Assembly (NCBI RefSeq): GCF_024494465.1
Contig: NZ_JAETXM010000005.1
Coordinates: 146,946-210,945, forward strand
Direction: 5' to 3'
Length of the DNA: 64,000 nt
From: Bacillus sp. V3B
GTDB lineage: Bacteria > Bacillota > Bacilli > Bacillales > Cytobacillaceae
Shown here: positions 28,192 through 37,729 of the stretch, one piece after another
Position numbering within the stretch: the first letter of the stretch is position 1
Layout: each line of letters opens with the position of its first letter
Translations under genes and position numbers: made by a program
The notes under the pieces: model-generated
The model's input: the letters and a program-made list of their open reading frames with translations, nothing else
The model's database searches: none
What the model was told of the DNA's origin: nothing

Positions 28192-28555
28192 TTCAAGCAC
28201 CTCCTTTAAATATCACAATCAATTTAGGGTGAATAGGGGATTATTTCAATTAAAATTGAAATCATTATTAGTTATTGTGCAAAATACCTTCTATCTTTAT
28301 ACAAAAAATCATATATTTTACCAAAGTTCTAACTGTCCTAGGTTAGTTCATCAATGAAGGGGTGTGGCAACCTGATAAGAAAGCGACTTTCATTGGAAGG
28401 CTCTGTGAAGTAATAACATTAAAACTCTGCGTAATGGGCAAGCAGTGTCTTGAAATTATGGGGGGAGTCAACAAGATACGTTTACACTGTTTGTCTTTAG
28501 AGAAAAAGGAAACGCATCACAGCAAATAGAACACATAGGAGCAGGAGGCATCGGA
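28192..28555. other. Intergenic gap before ylaK
   Basis: 364 bases between divergent ylaJ and ylaK. It contains a short palindrome ATTTCAATT / AATTGAAAT (about 28244-28263) and hairpin CTAAC / GTTAG (about 28328-28346). The part from 28350 is less A+T-rich and may be a structured leader of ylaK, but I recognise no known riboswitch. Confidence 0.3.
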
Positions 28556-29884
28556 TTGAGTAAAATATACGTGTTAGATACCAATGTGTTGTTACAAGAT
28601 CCTCATTCAATTTTTTCATTTGAAGAAAATGAAGTTATTATTCCAGCAGTTGTACTTGAAGAAGTTGACTCCAAAAAAAGATACATGGACGAAATAGGGA
28701 GAAATGCACGACAAGTAGCGAGATTGATCGACGGTCTCAGGGAAACAGGGAAATTACATGAAGGGATTCCATTAGAAAATGGGGGAGAAATTCGAATTGA
28801 GCTTAATCATCGTTCGTTTCATCAACTGCAAGAAATCTTTATTGAAAAAACAAATGATAACCGTATTTTAGCCGTTGCAAAAAATCTGTCATTAGAAGAG
28901 GAAACGAAAGAAAATGGACGACAAGTCATCCTAGTAAGTAAAGATGCTCTTGTAAGAGTAAAAGCGGATGCAATCGGATTGTTATCAGAGGATTTTCTTA
29001 GTGATCGTGTTGTAGAAAATGACCACATTTATACAGGTTATTTAAATATTTTTATTGCAACCGAACTATTAAATAGGTTTTATGAAAATGGGGAACTGCC
29101 ATTAAGGGATATTGCGAATCATCCTTTTTATCCAAATCAATTTATCCTTTTAAAAGATGCACTTGGTTCTTCTTCATCAGCTATTGGCATCGTGGATCCT
29201 AATGCACAAAAAGTGAAAAAACTAATCTTTGATCATGATCATATTTGGGGTATTAAGCCACGGAATGTTCAGCAAACAATGGCTGTTGAACTGTTGCTAA
29301 GAAAAGATTTTCCGCTCATCACTTTAATAGGAAAAGCAGGGACCGGAAAAACTTTACTAGCTCTTGCATCAGGGCTCATGCAAACTGAGGATATGGGCAC
29401 TTTTAAAAAATTACTTGTGGCACGGCCTATTGTACCTGTTGGAAAGGATTTAGGATTTCTTCCTGGTGAAAAGCAAGAGAAATTAAGACCTTGGATGCAG
29501 CCGATTTACGACAATCTTGAATTCTTATTTAATGCTAAAAAGCCAGGTGAACTCGAAGCGATTCTAGCAGGTATGGGTTCAATCGAAGTTGAGGCACTAA
29601 CCTATATTAGGGGAAGAAGTATTCCAGATCAATATATCATTATTGATGAGGCGCAAAATTTAACCAAGCATGAGGTGAAAACAATTCTGACGAGGGTAGG
29701 GGAAGGGAGTAAAATTGTTTTAATGGGAGATCCAGAGCAGATTGATCACCCATATCTAGATGCATATAACAACGGCCTTACATATGTGGTCGAAAAGTTT
29801 AAAGATCAGAAAATAGCTGGACATGTAAAGCTTATAAAAGGAGAAAGGTCTGGGCTAGCCCAATTGGCAGCTGATTTATTGTAA
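28556..29884 (+). CDS. ylaK: PIN-PhoH fusion protein YlaK (PhoH2)
   Basis: 442 residues. An N-terminal PIN RNase domain (residues 1-140, VLDTNVLLQDP with catalytic Asp, VVLEEVD) is fused to a C-terminal PhoH-like ATPase (Walker A GKAGTGKT at 259-266, Walker B YIIIDEAQNLT). PhoH2 proteins of this design act as RNA helicase/RNases. The start is TTG after AGGAGGCATCGG. It is monocistronic, with a terminator after it. Confidence 0.9.
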   Translation: MSKIYVLDTNVLLQDPHSIFSFEENEVIIPAVVLEEVDSKKRYMDEIGRNARQVARLIDGLRETGKLHEGIPLENGGEIRIELNHRSFHQLQEIFIEKTNDNRILAVAKNLSLEEETKENGRQVILVSKDALVRVKADAIGLLSEDFLSDRVVENDHIYTGYLNIFIATELLNRFYENGELPLRDIANHPFYPNQFILLKDALGSSSSAIGIVDPNAQKVKKLIFDHDHIWGIKPRNVQQTMAVELLLRKDFPLITLIGKAGTGKTLLALASGLMQTEDMGTFKKLLVARPIVPVGKDLGFLPGEKQEKLRPWMQPIYDNLEFLFNAKKPGELEAILAGMGSIEVEALTYIRGRSIPDQYIIIDEAQNLTKHEVKTILTRVGEGSKIVLMGDPEQIDHPYLDAYNNGLTYVVEKFKDQKIAGHVKLIKGERSGLAQLAADLL

Positions 29885-29893
29885 GCTGAGTAA

Positions 29894-29931
29894 GAAAAAA
29901 GGAGAGAGAGCTAAGGCTTTTTCTCCTTTTA
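29894..29931 (+). terminator. Terminator after ylaK
   Basis: AAAAAAGGAGA...AGC stem pairing with GCTTTTTCTCCTTTT. Confidence 0.75.
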
Positions 29932-29937
29932 AATAGG

Positions 29938-30004
29938 GCTATGTTAAATAATCGTGTTGATGTTCTAATGGCCTTTAGTGTATCAACAATAATGATTAAC
30001 ATAG
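29938..30004. repeat. Imperfect inverted repeat between ylaK and ylaL
   Basis: Arms GCTATGTTAA...GTTGAT and ATCAAC...TTAACATAGC enclose about 20 bases containing GGCC. It may be the ylaL terminator on the minus strand or a miniature mobile element. Confidence 0.5.
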
Positions 30005-30018
30005 CTTTAAATAAAGTT

Positions 30019-30516
30019 TTATTCAACTCTAAAGGTTCTAATATTTTTAATCGGATTTTCTCTGTTACTTCCATCGCCCAAATAAACATGAATAGGTCCA
30101 TCTTCTGTTAGTGGCTTTCCGGTCTGTGAAAAACCAAGTATCATGTCTTTTGCTTCTTCTATCGGAAGGGAGTACTTATTATCGACCCCTTCAATAACAA
30201 CCGTTTGTGCCTCTTCCAAAGGCTCTGCATTATCTAAAAAAGGTTGAAAGAGAATCCCGAAGGAAGTAGTTAATATTTTCTCTTTTTCATATCTTTTCTT
30301 TTCTTTTCCAGGAGTGGAAACCGTTGCCCCTTCTATTATTTCGCGATCCCAATGTTTTGAAATAGACTTTGTATATTCCTCTAATTCGTTAACCTTTTCT
30401 AACTGTTGGTCAAAATATGTATCTAGATCAAGTTTGCGATCATCGAAAATCCAAACGCTCGGATCAAGCGTAATAGGGAATTTGACTTTACCATTAATAT
30501 GTACAATATTCTCCAT
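30019..30516 (-). CDS. ylaL: YlaL-like hypothetical protein
   Basis: 165 residues, acidic and soluble, without signal or membrane segments. It begins MENIVHINGKVKFPITLDPS and has IWIFDDRK-like aromatic motifs. Its place between ylaK and ylaN is that of B. subtilis ylaL (156 residues), which is the main reason for the name. Function unknown. TATAGGAGGCACAA precedes the ATG. The glutaminase gene ylaM of B. subtilis is absent here. Confidence 0.6.
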   Translation of the reverse strand: MENIVHINGKVKFPITLDPSVWIFDDRKLDLDTYFDQQLEKVNELEEYTKSISKHWDREIIEGATVSTPGKEKKRYEKEKILTTSFGILFQPFLDNAEPLEEAQTVVIEGVDNKYSLPIEEAKDMILGFSQTGKPLTEDGPIHVYLGDGSNRENPIKNIRTFRVE

Positions 30517-30793
30517 TTGTGCCTCCTATATTTATTTATTTTACTGCTATTTCTATGTATTCACTAATATTTATCGTTGTACATAAAACTTGAGTGTACC
30601 TTGCATTTTTTCTTTGTTACAGATTATACTCTATTAATGATCAGCTGTCATGAAATGTACTTAGGAACAAAATATTATTGTTTATGATATTAGAGTCAAA
30701 AGTCTGAGCTTCTTTAATATTCCTTGCATTTTTATATATATAAGTTTAAAATTTATAAATAGGATAATCGCTCGCAAAACGGGGGGATCAACT

Positions 30794-31075
30794 TTGGCTT
30801 CTAAAATGACCATTGATCATAAAGAAAAAGCAGGTGCTTTATTAAAAGCTGATGCTCATAAAATATTAAGGCTGATCAAAGTGCAGATGGATAATCTCAC
30901 TATGCCTCAATGTCCTCTTTATGAAGATGTATTGGACACGCAAATGTTTGGCTTATCGCGTGAAATAGACTTTGCAGTACGACTTGGGCTTATTGACGAA
31001 AATGATGGGAAAAATCTTTTGGACGAGTTGGAAAAAGAACTTATTCTCTTACATGAATCGTCAATAAAAAAATAA
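30794..31075 (+). CDS. ylaN: YlaN (UPF0358), Fur-linked iron homeostasis protein
   Basis: 93 residues, nearly colinear with B. subtilis Yla[41 protein letters not shown]. Recent work on B. subtilis and S. aureus homologues links YlaN to iron homeostasis through interaction with Fur. The start is TTG with GGGGGGATC upstream. It is monocistronic and ends in a strong terminator. Confidence 0.92.
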   Translation: MASKMTIDHKEKAGALLKADAHKILRLIKVQMDNLTMPQCPLYEDVLDTQMFGLSREIDFAVRLGLIDENDGKNLLDELEKELILLHESSIKK

Positions 31076-31080
31076 GATTA

Positions 31081-31118
31081 AAACTCAAACATGGGAAGAG
31101 CTTGTTTGAGTTTTTTTA
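31081..31118 (+). terminator. Terminator after ylaN
   Basis: Stem AAACTCAAAC / GTTTGAGTTT with seven T. Confidence 0.9.
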
Positions 31119-31289
31119 TCTCATAATTGTAGTTGTTTTAGACTAGAGCATTATATACAAATACATATGATAGATGATTAAGTTTTCTGTATAATGAAGA
31201 TTGCATCCGCTCGTTTTAACTAGTATGATATAAAAATGCAATTCCCTTTTATAACTCTAAACATTTTCTTCTCTCTAGATGCAGGATAT

Positions 31290-31317
31290 TTGATAGTATA
31301 GTAGAATAAATTATACA
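31290..31317 (+). promoter_or_regulatory. Candidate sigma-A promoter of ftsW
   Basis: TTGATA, 16-base spacer, TATACA, ending 27 bases before the ftsW start. Confidence 0.5.
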
Positions 31318-31343
31318 ACTTGGAAGACGAGGGAAGAGGTTGG

Positions 31344-32552
31344 ATGTTAAAAAAAATCTTAAAATCATATGATTATTCGATTATTGTTGCTTTAATCATG
31401 TTAGTTATTTTTGGCTTAATCATGGTATACAGTGCTAGTATGGTCTCAGCAGTCCAGCGATACGGTGTAGAGAGTGATTATTTCTACCAGAAGCAGAAAG
31501 TCAACTTAATTGTTTCTGTGTTGGTCTTTATTTTTACAGCATTGATTCCATATAAAATGCTTAAAAGTAATAAGATTCTCGTTCCAATGGTTATATTGTC
31601 TCTCTTTGGATTAGGTAGCCTTTTTATTTTCGGGCATGTGGCAGGAAATGCTCAAAGTTGGTTTAAAATTGGTGCTTCAAGCCTTCAACCTTCAGAATTT
31701 GTTAAATTATGTGTTATTATTTATTTATCAGCTGTATATGCTAAGAAACAATCCTATATAAATGAATTTAATAAAGGGGTTGTGCCACCACTAGCTTATT
31801 TGCTTCTTGTCGTTGTTTTTGTTGCGATTCAGCCTGATGTTGGAACAGCAGCGATTATCTTTTTAATCGCAGGAATGATTATCTTTTCATCAGGAATGAG
31901 TTTCAAAAATATAGGAAAGCTATGTGGGATTGGTTTGATACTATCTATGCCACTGCTTTTCATGATGAAGGATATTTTATTTTCAGATATTCGAGTTGGA
32001 CGTTTCCTAGCATTTCAAGACCCTTTTGTCGATGAACAAGGAATTGGATGGCAGTTAGCCAATTCTTACATGGCTCTTGGTTCAGGTGGTCTTAAAGGTC
32101 TAGGACTTGGTCAAAGTATTCAAAAGCTTGGCTACTTACCTGAATCACATACGGATTTTATTATGGCTGTAATTGCTGAGGAATTAGGTATATTTGGAGT
32201 TTCCTTTGTCTTGTTATGTTTAGGGTACATTGTTTTAAAAGGAATATTTATTGGTATAAAATGTCAAGATCCATTTGGAAGCCTTCTGGCCATTGGTATC
32301 TCCTCTATGATCGGTATTCAATCTTTTATCAATCTTGGAGGGATTTCAGGTGTTATTCCATTGACTGGAGTACCATTACCATTTGTCAGCTATGGTGGTT
32401 CATCCTTATTGCAATTATCCATAGCAATGGGTATTCTACTGAATGTTTCTATGTTTGTGAATTATGAGAAAAAACATAAACCAGGCGTAACGAAAACTCA
32501 ATCGAAAAAAACAAATCAAATTTCTAGACAAGAGTATTCCATTCGTAAATAG
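31344..32552 (+). CDS. ftsW: Septal peptidoglycan glycosyltransferase FtsW
   Basis: 402 residues with about ten membrane helices of the SEDS family. Recognisable parts are IMVYSASMVSAVQRYG, WFKIGASSLQPSEFVKL, PDVGTAAI, LPESHTDFIMAVIAEELG and GVPLPFVSYGGSSLL. It polymerises glycan strands at the division septum with a partner PBP. The ATG at 31344 (MLKKILKSYDYS) is chosen over the in-frame TTG at 31320 because it matches B. subtilis FtsW and follows AGAGGTTGG. Confidence 0.93.
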   Translation: MLKKILKSYDYSIIVALIMLVIFGLIMVYSASMVSAVQRYGVESDYFYQKQKVNLIVSVLVFIFTALIPYKMLKSNKILVPMVILSLFGLGSLFIFGHVAGNAQSWFKIGASSLQPSEFVKLCVIIYLSAVYAKKQSYINEFNKGVVPPLAYLLLVVVFVAIQPDVGTAAIIFLIAGMIIFSSGMSFKNIGKLCGIGLILSMPLLFMMKDILFSDIRVGRFLAFQDPFVDEQGIGWQLANSYMALGSGGLKGLGLGQSIQKLGYLPESHTDFIMAVIAEELGIFGVSFVLLCLGYIVLKGIFIGIKCQDPFGSLLAIGISSMIGIQSFINLGGISGVIPLTGVPLPFVSYGGSSLLQLSIAMGILLNVSMFVNYEKKHKPGVTKTQSKKTNQISRQEYSIRK

Positions 32553-32584
32553 GCGTGGGGAATATATCCCCCTGCGCTTTTTAA
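32551..32584 (+). terminator. Terminator after ftsW
   Basis: GGCGTGGGGA / TCCCCCTGCGC stem with TTTTTAA. Confidence 0.75.
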
Positions 32585-32714
32585 TATAGGTTTCATTAAT
32601 GAATTCTTTATAGTGAAAGTGAACTTGCATTTTTATTTAAATGTGTTCATTTTGTATATTTTTAACAAGAATCATTAATGAGCCCAAATATACAGAATAG
32701 AAGAGGTGTTTTAT

Positions 32715-35700
32715 GTGAGCAGACGCATCAACAAAGTGTTAGTTGCAAACAGGGGAGAAATTGCTATTCGCGTCTTTAGGGCTTGTAGTGAGTTAAATAT
32801 TCGCACTGTTGCAATTTATTCGAAAGAGGATTCTAGCTCTTTACATCGTTATAAAGCAGATGAAGCCTATATCGTAGGTGAAGGAAAAAAGCCAATTGAC
32901 GCATATCTTGATATTGATGGCATTATTGAAATTGCAAAAGAAAGTGAAGTAGATGCCATTCATCCTGGTTATGGATTTTTATCAGAAAATATTCATTTTG
33001 CCAGAAAATGTGAAGAAGAGGGAATCATTTTTATTGGCCCTAAGTCAGATCATCTTGATATGTTTGGTGACAAAGTTAAAGCAAGGGAACAAGCGATAAA
33101 AGCAAACATTCCTGTTATTCCTGGTACGGATGGACCAGTTAGTAGCTTTGAGGAAGTAAAAAACTTTGGAGAACAGTTTGGCTTTCCAATCATCATTAAA
33201 GCTTCTTTAGGCGGCGGTGGTCGCGGAATGAGAATTGTTAATAGTATGGATGAAGTTTCAGAAGCCTATGACAGAGCAAAATCAGAAGCAAAAGCGGCAT
33301 TTGGAAATGACGAAGTATACGTAGAGAAATATATTAACAGACCAAAACATATTGAAGTCCAAATTATTGGGGATCAACATGGTAACGTCATTCATCTTTA
33401 TGAACGTGACTGTTCTATTCAGCGTCGTCATCAAAAGGTTGTCGAAATTGCACCAAGTGTATCTCTCTCTCTGGATTTGCGTAAACGTATTTGTGAATCA
33501 GCTGTTAGTTTAATGGAAAATATTAACTATATTAATGCTGGTACTGTAGAATATTTAGTAGCTGACGAAGAGTTTTACTTCATCGAAGTAAATCCACGTG
33601 TTCAAGTTGAACATACCATTACCGAAATGATAACAGGTGTTGATATTGTTCAAACGCAAATTCTTGTCGCGGAAGGGCATGACCTTCACGGAGAAACAAT
33701 AGAATTACCGCAACAAGAAAACATACGAACAAACGGATATGCTATTCAATCTCGTGTCACTACAGAAGATCCATTAAATAATTTTATGCCTGATACAGGG
33801 AAAATTATGGCTTATCGTTCTGGCGGTGGGTTTGGTGTTCGCTTGGATGCTGGAAATGCTTATCAAGGGTCTGTTATAACTCCTTTTTACGATTCATTAC
33901 TTGTGAAGGTAACTACACATGCGCATTCATTTGAGCAAGCTGCATCGAAAATGGATCGTAATTTACAAGAATTCCGTATTCGCGGTATTAAAACAAATAT
34001 TCCGTTTTTGGTAAATGTGGTTAAACATGAAAAGTTCCGTAATGGGGATTATGATACATCTTTTATAGATGACACGCCTGAATTATTTATTTTCCCGAAA
34101 AGAAAAGACCGTGGAACAAAAATGCTTAACTATATTGGCAATGTTACAATTAATGGTTTTCCAGGGATTGAAAAGAAAAAGAAGAGACCTGTTTTTGATC
34201 AGCCAAGAATTCCAAAACTGCCACCCGATTTAGAACTGAAAAATGGAACAAAGCAAATATTAGATGAACAAGGCGCAGATGGACTTGTTAAATGGGTAAA
34301 AGATCGAAAAGAAGTATTATTGACAGATACGACATTCCGTGATGCCCATCAATCATTACTAGCAACAAGAATTAGAACAAATGACTTTAAACATATTGCT
34401 ACACCAACTGCAAAAATGCTACCTGAGTTATTTTCTTTAGAAATGTGGGGCGGGGCAACATTTGATGTTGCATACCGATTCTTAAAGGAAGACCCATGGG
34501 ATCGATTATTGACATTAAGAAAGCAAATCCCAAATGTCATGTTTCAAATGCTTTTTAGAGCTTCAAATGCTGTTGGTTATAAAAATTACCCAGATAATGT
34601 AATCCGTGAATTTATCGAAAAATCAGCTCATGCAGGAATCGATGTGTTCCGTATCTTTGATAGCTTAAACTGGGTTAGCGGAATGGAAGTAGCGATCGAT
34701 TCGGTAAGACAATCAGGAAAAATTGCTGAAGCAGCTGTTTGTTATACAGGTGATATTTCTGATCCTACAAGAAGCAAATATGATACAAATTATTATAAAA
34801 ATATAGCAAGAGAACTTCAGGCTCAAGGTGCACATATTCTTGCGATTAAGGACATGGCTGGATTATTAAAACCGGAAGCAGCGTATCGTTTGATTTCTGA
34901 ACTGAAAGAAACGATTGATATACCAATTCATTTGCATACACATGATACAAGTGGAAATGGAATCTTTACTTATGCAAAGGCGATTGAAGCGGGTGTTGAT
35001 ATTGTCGATGTTGCTTTAAGTTCTATGGCAGGGTTAACATCACAACCAAGTGCAAACACTTTATTCTATGCCCTTGAAGGTTCAGATCGTCAACCGTCTG
35101 TTAAAGCAGATTCTTTAGAAAAACTTTCTCATTATTGGGAAGATGTTCGTAAATATTATCAAGTGTTCGAATCAGGTATGGTTGCACCACATACAGAAGT
35201 GTATCAGCATGAGATGCCTGGTGGTCAATATAGTAATTTACAGCAACAAGCGAAAGCAGTTGGCCTTGGGGATGAGTGGGATGATGTAAAAAGGATGTAC
35301 GCCCAAGTTAATCAAATGTTTGGTGACATCGTTAAAGTAACCCCTTCTTCTAAGGTAGTTGGTGATATGGCTTTATTTATGGTGCAAAACAATTTAACAG
35401 AAGAAGATGTGTTAACAAAAGGTAATACAATTGATTTTCCAGATTCGGTCATTGAGTTATTTACAGGATATCTAGGTCAACCACATGGCGGATTCCCGAA
35501 AGAGTTACAAAAAGTCATTCTTAAAGGGAAAGAACCTATTACGGTTCGTCCTGGTGAACTAATGGAAGAGATTGACTTTAAGGCTCTAAGAGATGAGTTG
35601 TATAAAGAGATCGGAAGAGAAGTAACAAGTTTCGACCTTATTGCCTATGCACTCTATCCAAAAGTATTTCTAGAATATGTGAAAATGACACAACAATATG

Positions 35701-36158
35701 GTGATCTTTCTGTATTAGATACACCGACTTTCTTATATGGAATGCGCCTCGGTGAAGAAATCGAAATAGAGATTGAAACTGGAAAAACATTGATTGTCAA
35801 ACTCGTATCTGTAGGTCAACCTCAAGCAGATGGGACAAGAGTTGTTTATTTTGAATTAAATGGCCAGTCTCGTGAGGTTGTCATTAAGGATGAAAACATT
35901 AAGTCAACGGTCATTTCTAAAATTAAAGGTGATCCAAAAAATCCTAACCACCTATCAGCTACAATGCCTGGAACAGTTGTGAAAGTCATTGCAGAAATAG
36001 GGGAAAAGGTAGAAAAAGGCGATCATTTGATGATAACAGAAGCGATGAAAATGGAAACGACTGTTCAAGCTCCATTCTCAGGTGTTGTCAAAGATATATA
36101 TGTTCAAAATGGAGACGCGATTCAAAATGGAGATCTCCTTATTGAATTAACAAAATAA
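32715..36158 (+). CDS. pycA: Pyruvate carboxylase
   Basis: 1147 residues, close to B. subtilis PycA (1148). Domains in order: biotin carboxylase (1-450, with ATP-grasp KASLGGGGRGMR and EVNPRVQVEHTITE), carboxyltransferase TIM barrel (about 530-800, LTDTTFRDAHQSLLATR), allosteric/tetramerisation region, and biotin carrier with biotin on K1112 in TEAMKMET. It carboxylates pyruvate to oxaloacetate. The GTG at 32715 follows AGAGGTG; an upstream GTG at 32706 is inside that site. It lies after ftsW and before ctaA, as in B. subtilis, where DarB stimulates it. Confidence 0.97.
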   Translation: MSRRINKVLVANRGEIAIRVFRACSELNIRTVAIYSKEDSSSLHRYKADEAYIVGEGKKPIDAYLDIDGIIEIAKESEVDAIHPGYGFLSENIHFARKCEEEGIIFIGPKSDHLDMFGDKVKAREQAIKANIPVIPGTDGPVSSFEEVKNFGEQFGFPIIIKASLGGGGRGMRIVNSMDEVSEAYDRAKSEAKAAFGNDEVYVEKYINRPKHIEVQIIGDQHGNVIHLYERDCSIQRRHQKVVEIAPSVSLSLDLRKRICESAVSLMENINYINAGTVEYLVADEEFYFIEVNPRVQVEHTITEMITGVDIVQTQILVAEGHDLHGETIELPQQENIRTNGYAIQSRVTTEDPLNNFMPDTGKIMAYRSGGGFGVRLDAGNAYQGSVITPFYDSLLVKVTTHAHSFEQAASKMDRNLQEFRIRGIKTNIPFLVNVVKHEKFRNGDYDTSFIDDTPELFIFPKRKDRGTKMLNYIGNVTINGFPGIEKKKKRPVFDQPRIPKLPPDLELKNGTKQILDEQGADGLVKWVKDRKEVLLTDTTFRDAHQSLLATRIRTNDFKHIATPTAKMLPELFSLEMWGGATFDVAYRFLKEDPWDRLLTLRKQIPNVMFQMLFRASNAVGYKNYPDNVIREFIEKSAHAGIDVFRIFDSLNWVSGMEVAIDSVRQSGKIAEAAVCYTGDISDPTRSKYDTNYYKNIARELQAQGAHILAIKDMAGLLKPEAAYRLISELKETIDIPIHLHTHDTSGNGIFTYAKAIEAGVDIVDVALSSMAGLTSQPSANTLFYALEGSDRQPSVKADSLEKLSHYWEDVRKYYQVFESGMVAPHTEVYQHEMPGGQYSNLQQQAKAVGLGDEWDDVKRMYAQVNQMFGDIVKVTPSSKVVGDMALFMVQNNLTEEDVLTKGNTIDFPDSVIELFTGYLGQPHGGFPKELQKVILKGKEPITVRPGELMEEIDFKALRDELYKEIGREVTSFDLIAYALYPKVFLEYVKMTQQYGDLSVLDTPTFLYGMRLGEEIEIEIETGKTLIVKLVSVGQPQADGTRVVYFELNGQSREVVIKDENIKSTVISKIKGDPKNPNHLSATMPGTVVKVIAEIGEKVEKGDHLMITEAMKMETTVQAPFSGVVKDIYVQNGDAIQNGDLLIELTK

Positions 36159-36165
36159 CCGATTA

Positions 36166-36200
36166 AAAAGAGTTACAGCTTGAGCTGTAACTCTTTTTTT
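36166..36200. terminator. Bidirectional terminator of pycA and ctaA
   Basis: Stem AAAAGAGTTACAGCT / AGCTGTAACTCTTTT. Its right part overlaps the 3' end of ctaA. Confidence 0.9.
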
Positions 36201-37135
36201 ACTTCTTGCTCTGAGTGGGTCTTTAAAGTATCCGCATTCAGTTTACTTCTATATGTGAGTAAAATGAAATAACTTAACATTCCAAACAAACAAGCAATAA
36301 AGAAGGCGTGAGAGAGGGCAATCAGTAGAAGTCCTCTCGAAAAAATAATGAAAGCGCCTGCGATGACTTGTAAAGAAACTAATATAAAAGAGATAATCCA
36401 TCCCCAGTATATAACCCTTTGATGTCGATAATGTTTAATTGCTAGATAGGTGATGTAAGCGATCCAAATAAATATGAGGCCTGCTGCTGCACGATGGCCC
36501 ATTTGAACCCATTGATACATATTTGATGGAAGTGCAAATTGATCATTAAGGCACAATGGCCAATCAGGACAAACAAGGCTTGCATTTACATGGCGTACGA
36601 GGGCACCCGTGTACACAACAATAAAACTGTAGAGCGTTACACCGATAATATGACCTTTCATACGTTTGTCAAGAATGAGTTTGTCAGCTTGAAATTTTTT
36701 GTCCACTTCAAAAATAAGAAGGGTCAGTAGCAAAACGGTTGCAAAGGAAACTAAAGAAATACCGAAATGAGCAGCAAGGACAAAATCAGATTGCCCCCAT
36801 ATGACGGCCGCCGCTCCAATTAACCCTTGTAAAACGAGAAATGATATGGATGTAATAGAGAGAAACTTAGTCTCTCGGATATGTCCGATTGACCTCCAAG
36901 CCCATATGGATAGAATGACAACCATGATTCCAACGCCACCTGAAACGATGCGATGTGCTAGTTCAATAAGTAATTCACTAGTAACTTCCGCTGGAATCAG
37001 TTGACCGTCACAAAGAGGCCATGACCGGCCACAGCCCATGCCAGAATCTGTTTTCGTAACTAGTGCACCTCCGAGTAAGATAAAAAGCATGCCAATTGTT
37101 GTTAATACAGAAAACCATTTAAGAGAGCGACTCAA
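36173..37135 (-). CDS. ctaA: Heme A synthase CtaA
   Basis: 320 residues with eight membrane helices. Heme-ligand histidines are in [25 protein letters not shown] and LSHAFFIA. Both extracytoplasmic cysteine pairs of the Bacillus enzymes are present ([13 protein letters not shown] and [12 protein letters not shown]). It oxidises heme O to heme A for the caa3 oxidase. The start is TTG after AGGTGGAAAAAA. It is divergent from ctaB across a 594-base regulatory gap. Confidence 0.95.
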   Translation of the reverse strand: MSRSLKWFSVLTTIGMLFILLGGALVTKTDSGMGCGRSWPLCDGQLIPAEVTSELLIELAHRIVSGGVGIMVVILSIWAWRSIGHIRETKFLSITSISFLVLQGLIGAAAVIWGQSDFVLAAHFGISLVSFATVLLLTLLIFEVDKKFQADKLILDKRMKGHIIGVTLYSFIVVYTGALVRHVNASLVCPDWPLCLNDQFALPSNMYQWVQMGHRAAAGLIFIWIAYITYLAIKHYRHQRVIYWGWIISFILVSLQVIAGAFIIFSRGLLLIALSHAFFIACLFGMLSYFILLTYRSKLNADTLKTHSEQEVKKELQLKL

Positions 37136-37393
37136 TTTTTTCCACCTACTTGTCTTAGTTCTTATCTTTACTATAGTAATACATTAATAAATATAATAAA
37201 ATAAATATACAAAATAATAACATAATTGCAACATATTTAATCATGTTAAACAAGGTAGAAAGTGGCTTTCCTTTTTCAAGTACTACTAGATAAAAATGAC
37301 CTTTTTCTGTTTAATCTTAATATTCACTGTTCATATGGTTAAAAAGGTTGAAACTTATATAATAGTTTGTTAGAAATATAGGTAAAAGAAAAA

Positions 37394-37453
37394 ATAATAA
37401 AGAAAATTTAATCAATTATAAGTTATCCGTAAATTATTAATTTTCTTTATTAT
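37394..37453. repeat. Perfect 15-bp inverted repeat in the ctaA-ctaB gap
   Basis: ATAATAAAGAAAATT (37394-37408) and AATTTTCTTTATTAT (37439-37453) are exact reverse complements with a 30-base loop. Two direct copies of AAAATAACAT follow at 37460 and 37480, exactly two helical turns apart. The full 37136-37729 gap contains no ORF worth calling. Confidence 0.6.
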
Positions 37454-37525
37454 GGCACTAAAATAACATGATTGGAAACAAAATAACATTGCAGGCACAT
37501 ATTTTTCAAAAAATATTCAAAAAAA

Positions 37526-37534
37526 ATTCACAAA
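37526..37534 (-). promoter_or_regulatory. ResD-type site, minus strand
   Basis: ATTCACAAA is TTTGTGAAT on the minus strand, the reported ResD consensus. It faces ctaA, which ResD activates in B. subtilis. Confidence 0.45.
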
Positions 37535-37628
37535 AAGTATCAAAAGTGTGATTTAATATACAGAAGAGAGATGTAATGATTTAATATTCAGTCAACAAGG
37601 CTTAGAGAGTGAGAATGATAAATATTAT

Positions 37629-37637
37629 TTTGTGAAT
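37629..37637 (+). promoter_or_regulatory. ResD-type site upstream of ctaB
   Basis: TTTGTGAAT, an exact match to the reported ResD consensus, 93 bases before the ctaB start. Confidence 0.45.
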
Positions 37638-37652
37638 GAATAGTTGTTGATT

Positions 37653-37711
37653 AAAACTTCAATGTCTGATGAAGTTTTATGTTATTGCAAGTGGATAGTA
37701 CTTGTAATAAC
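37653..37711 (+). promoter_or_regulatory. Two tandem hairpins in the ctaB leader
   Basis: Hairpin 1: AAAACTTCA / TGAAGTTTT (37653-37678, perfect). Hairpin 2: GTTATTGCAAGT / ACTTGTAATAAC (37681-37711, one G-T mismatch). Hairpin 2 ends 5 bases before the ctaB ribosome binding site AAAGGAGG. Neither has a T-run. Confidence 0.55.
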
Positions 37712-37729
37712 AAAAAAGGAGGAAAAGAG

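Noticed and set aside
28354..28413. 19-codon ORF before ylaK
   Set aside because: No ribosome binding site and no terminator; taken as chance.
28512..28527. cre-like GGAAACGCATCACA before ylaK
   Set aside because: Only half of the CcpA consensus positions match.
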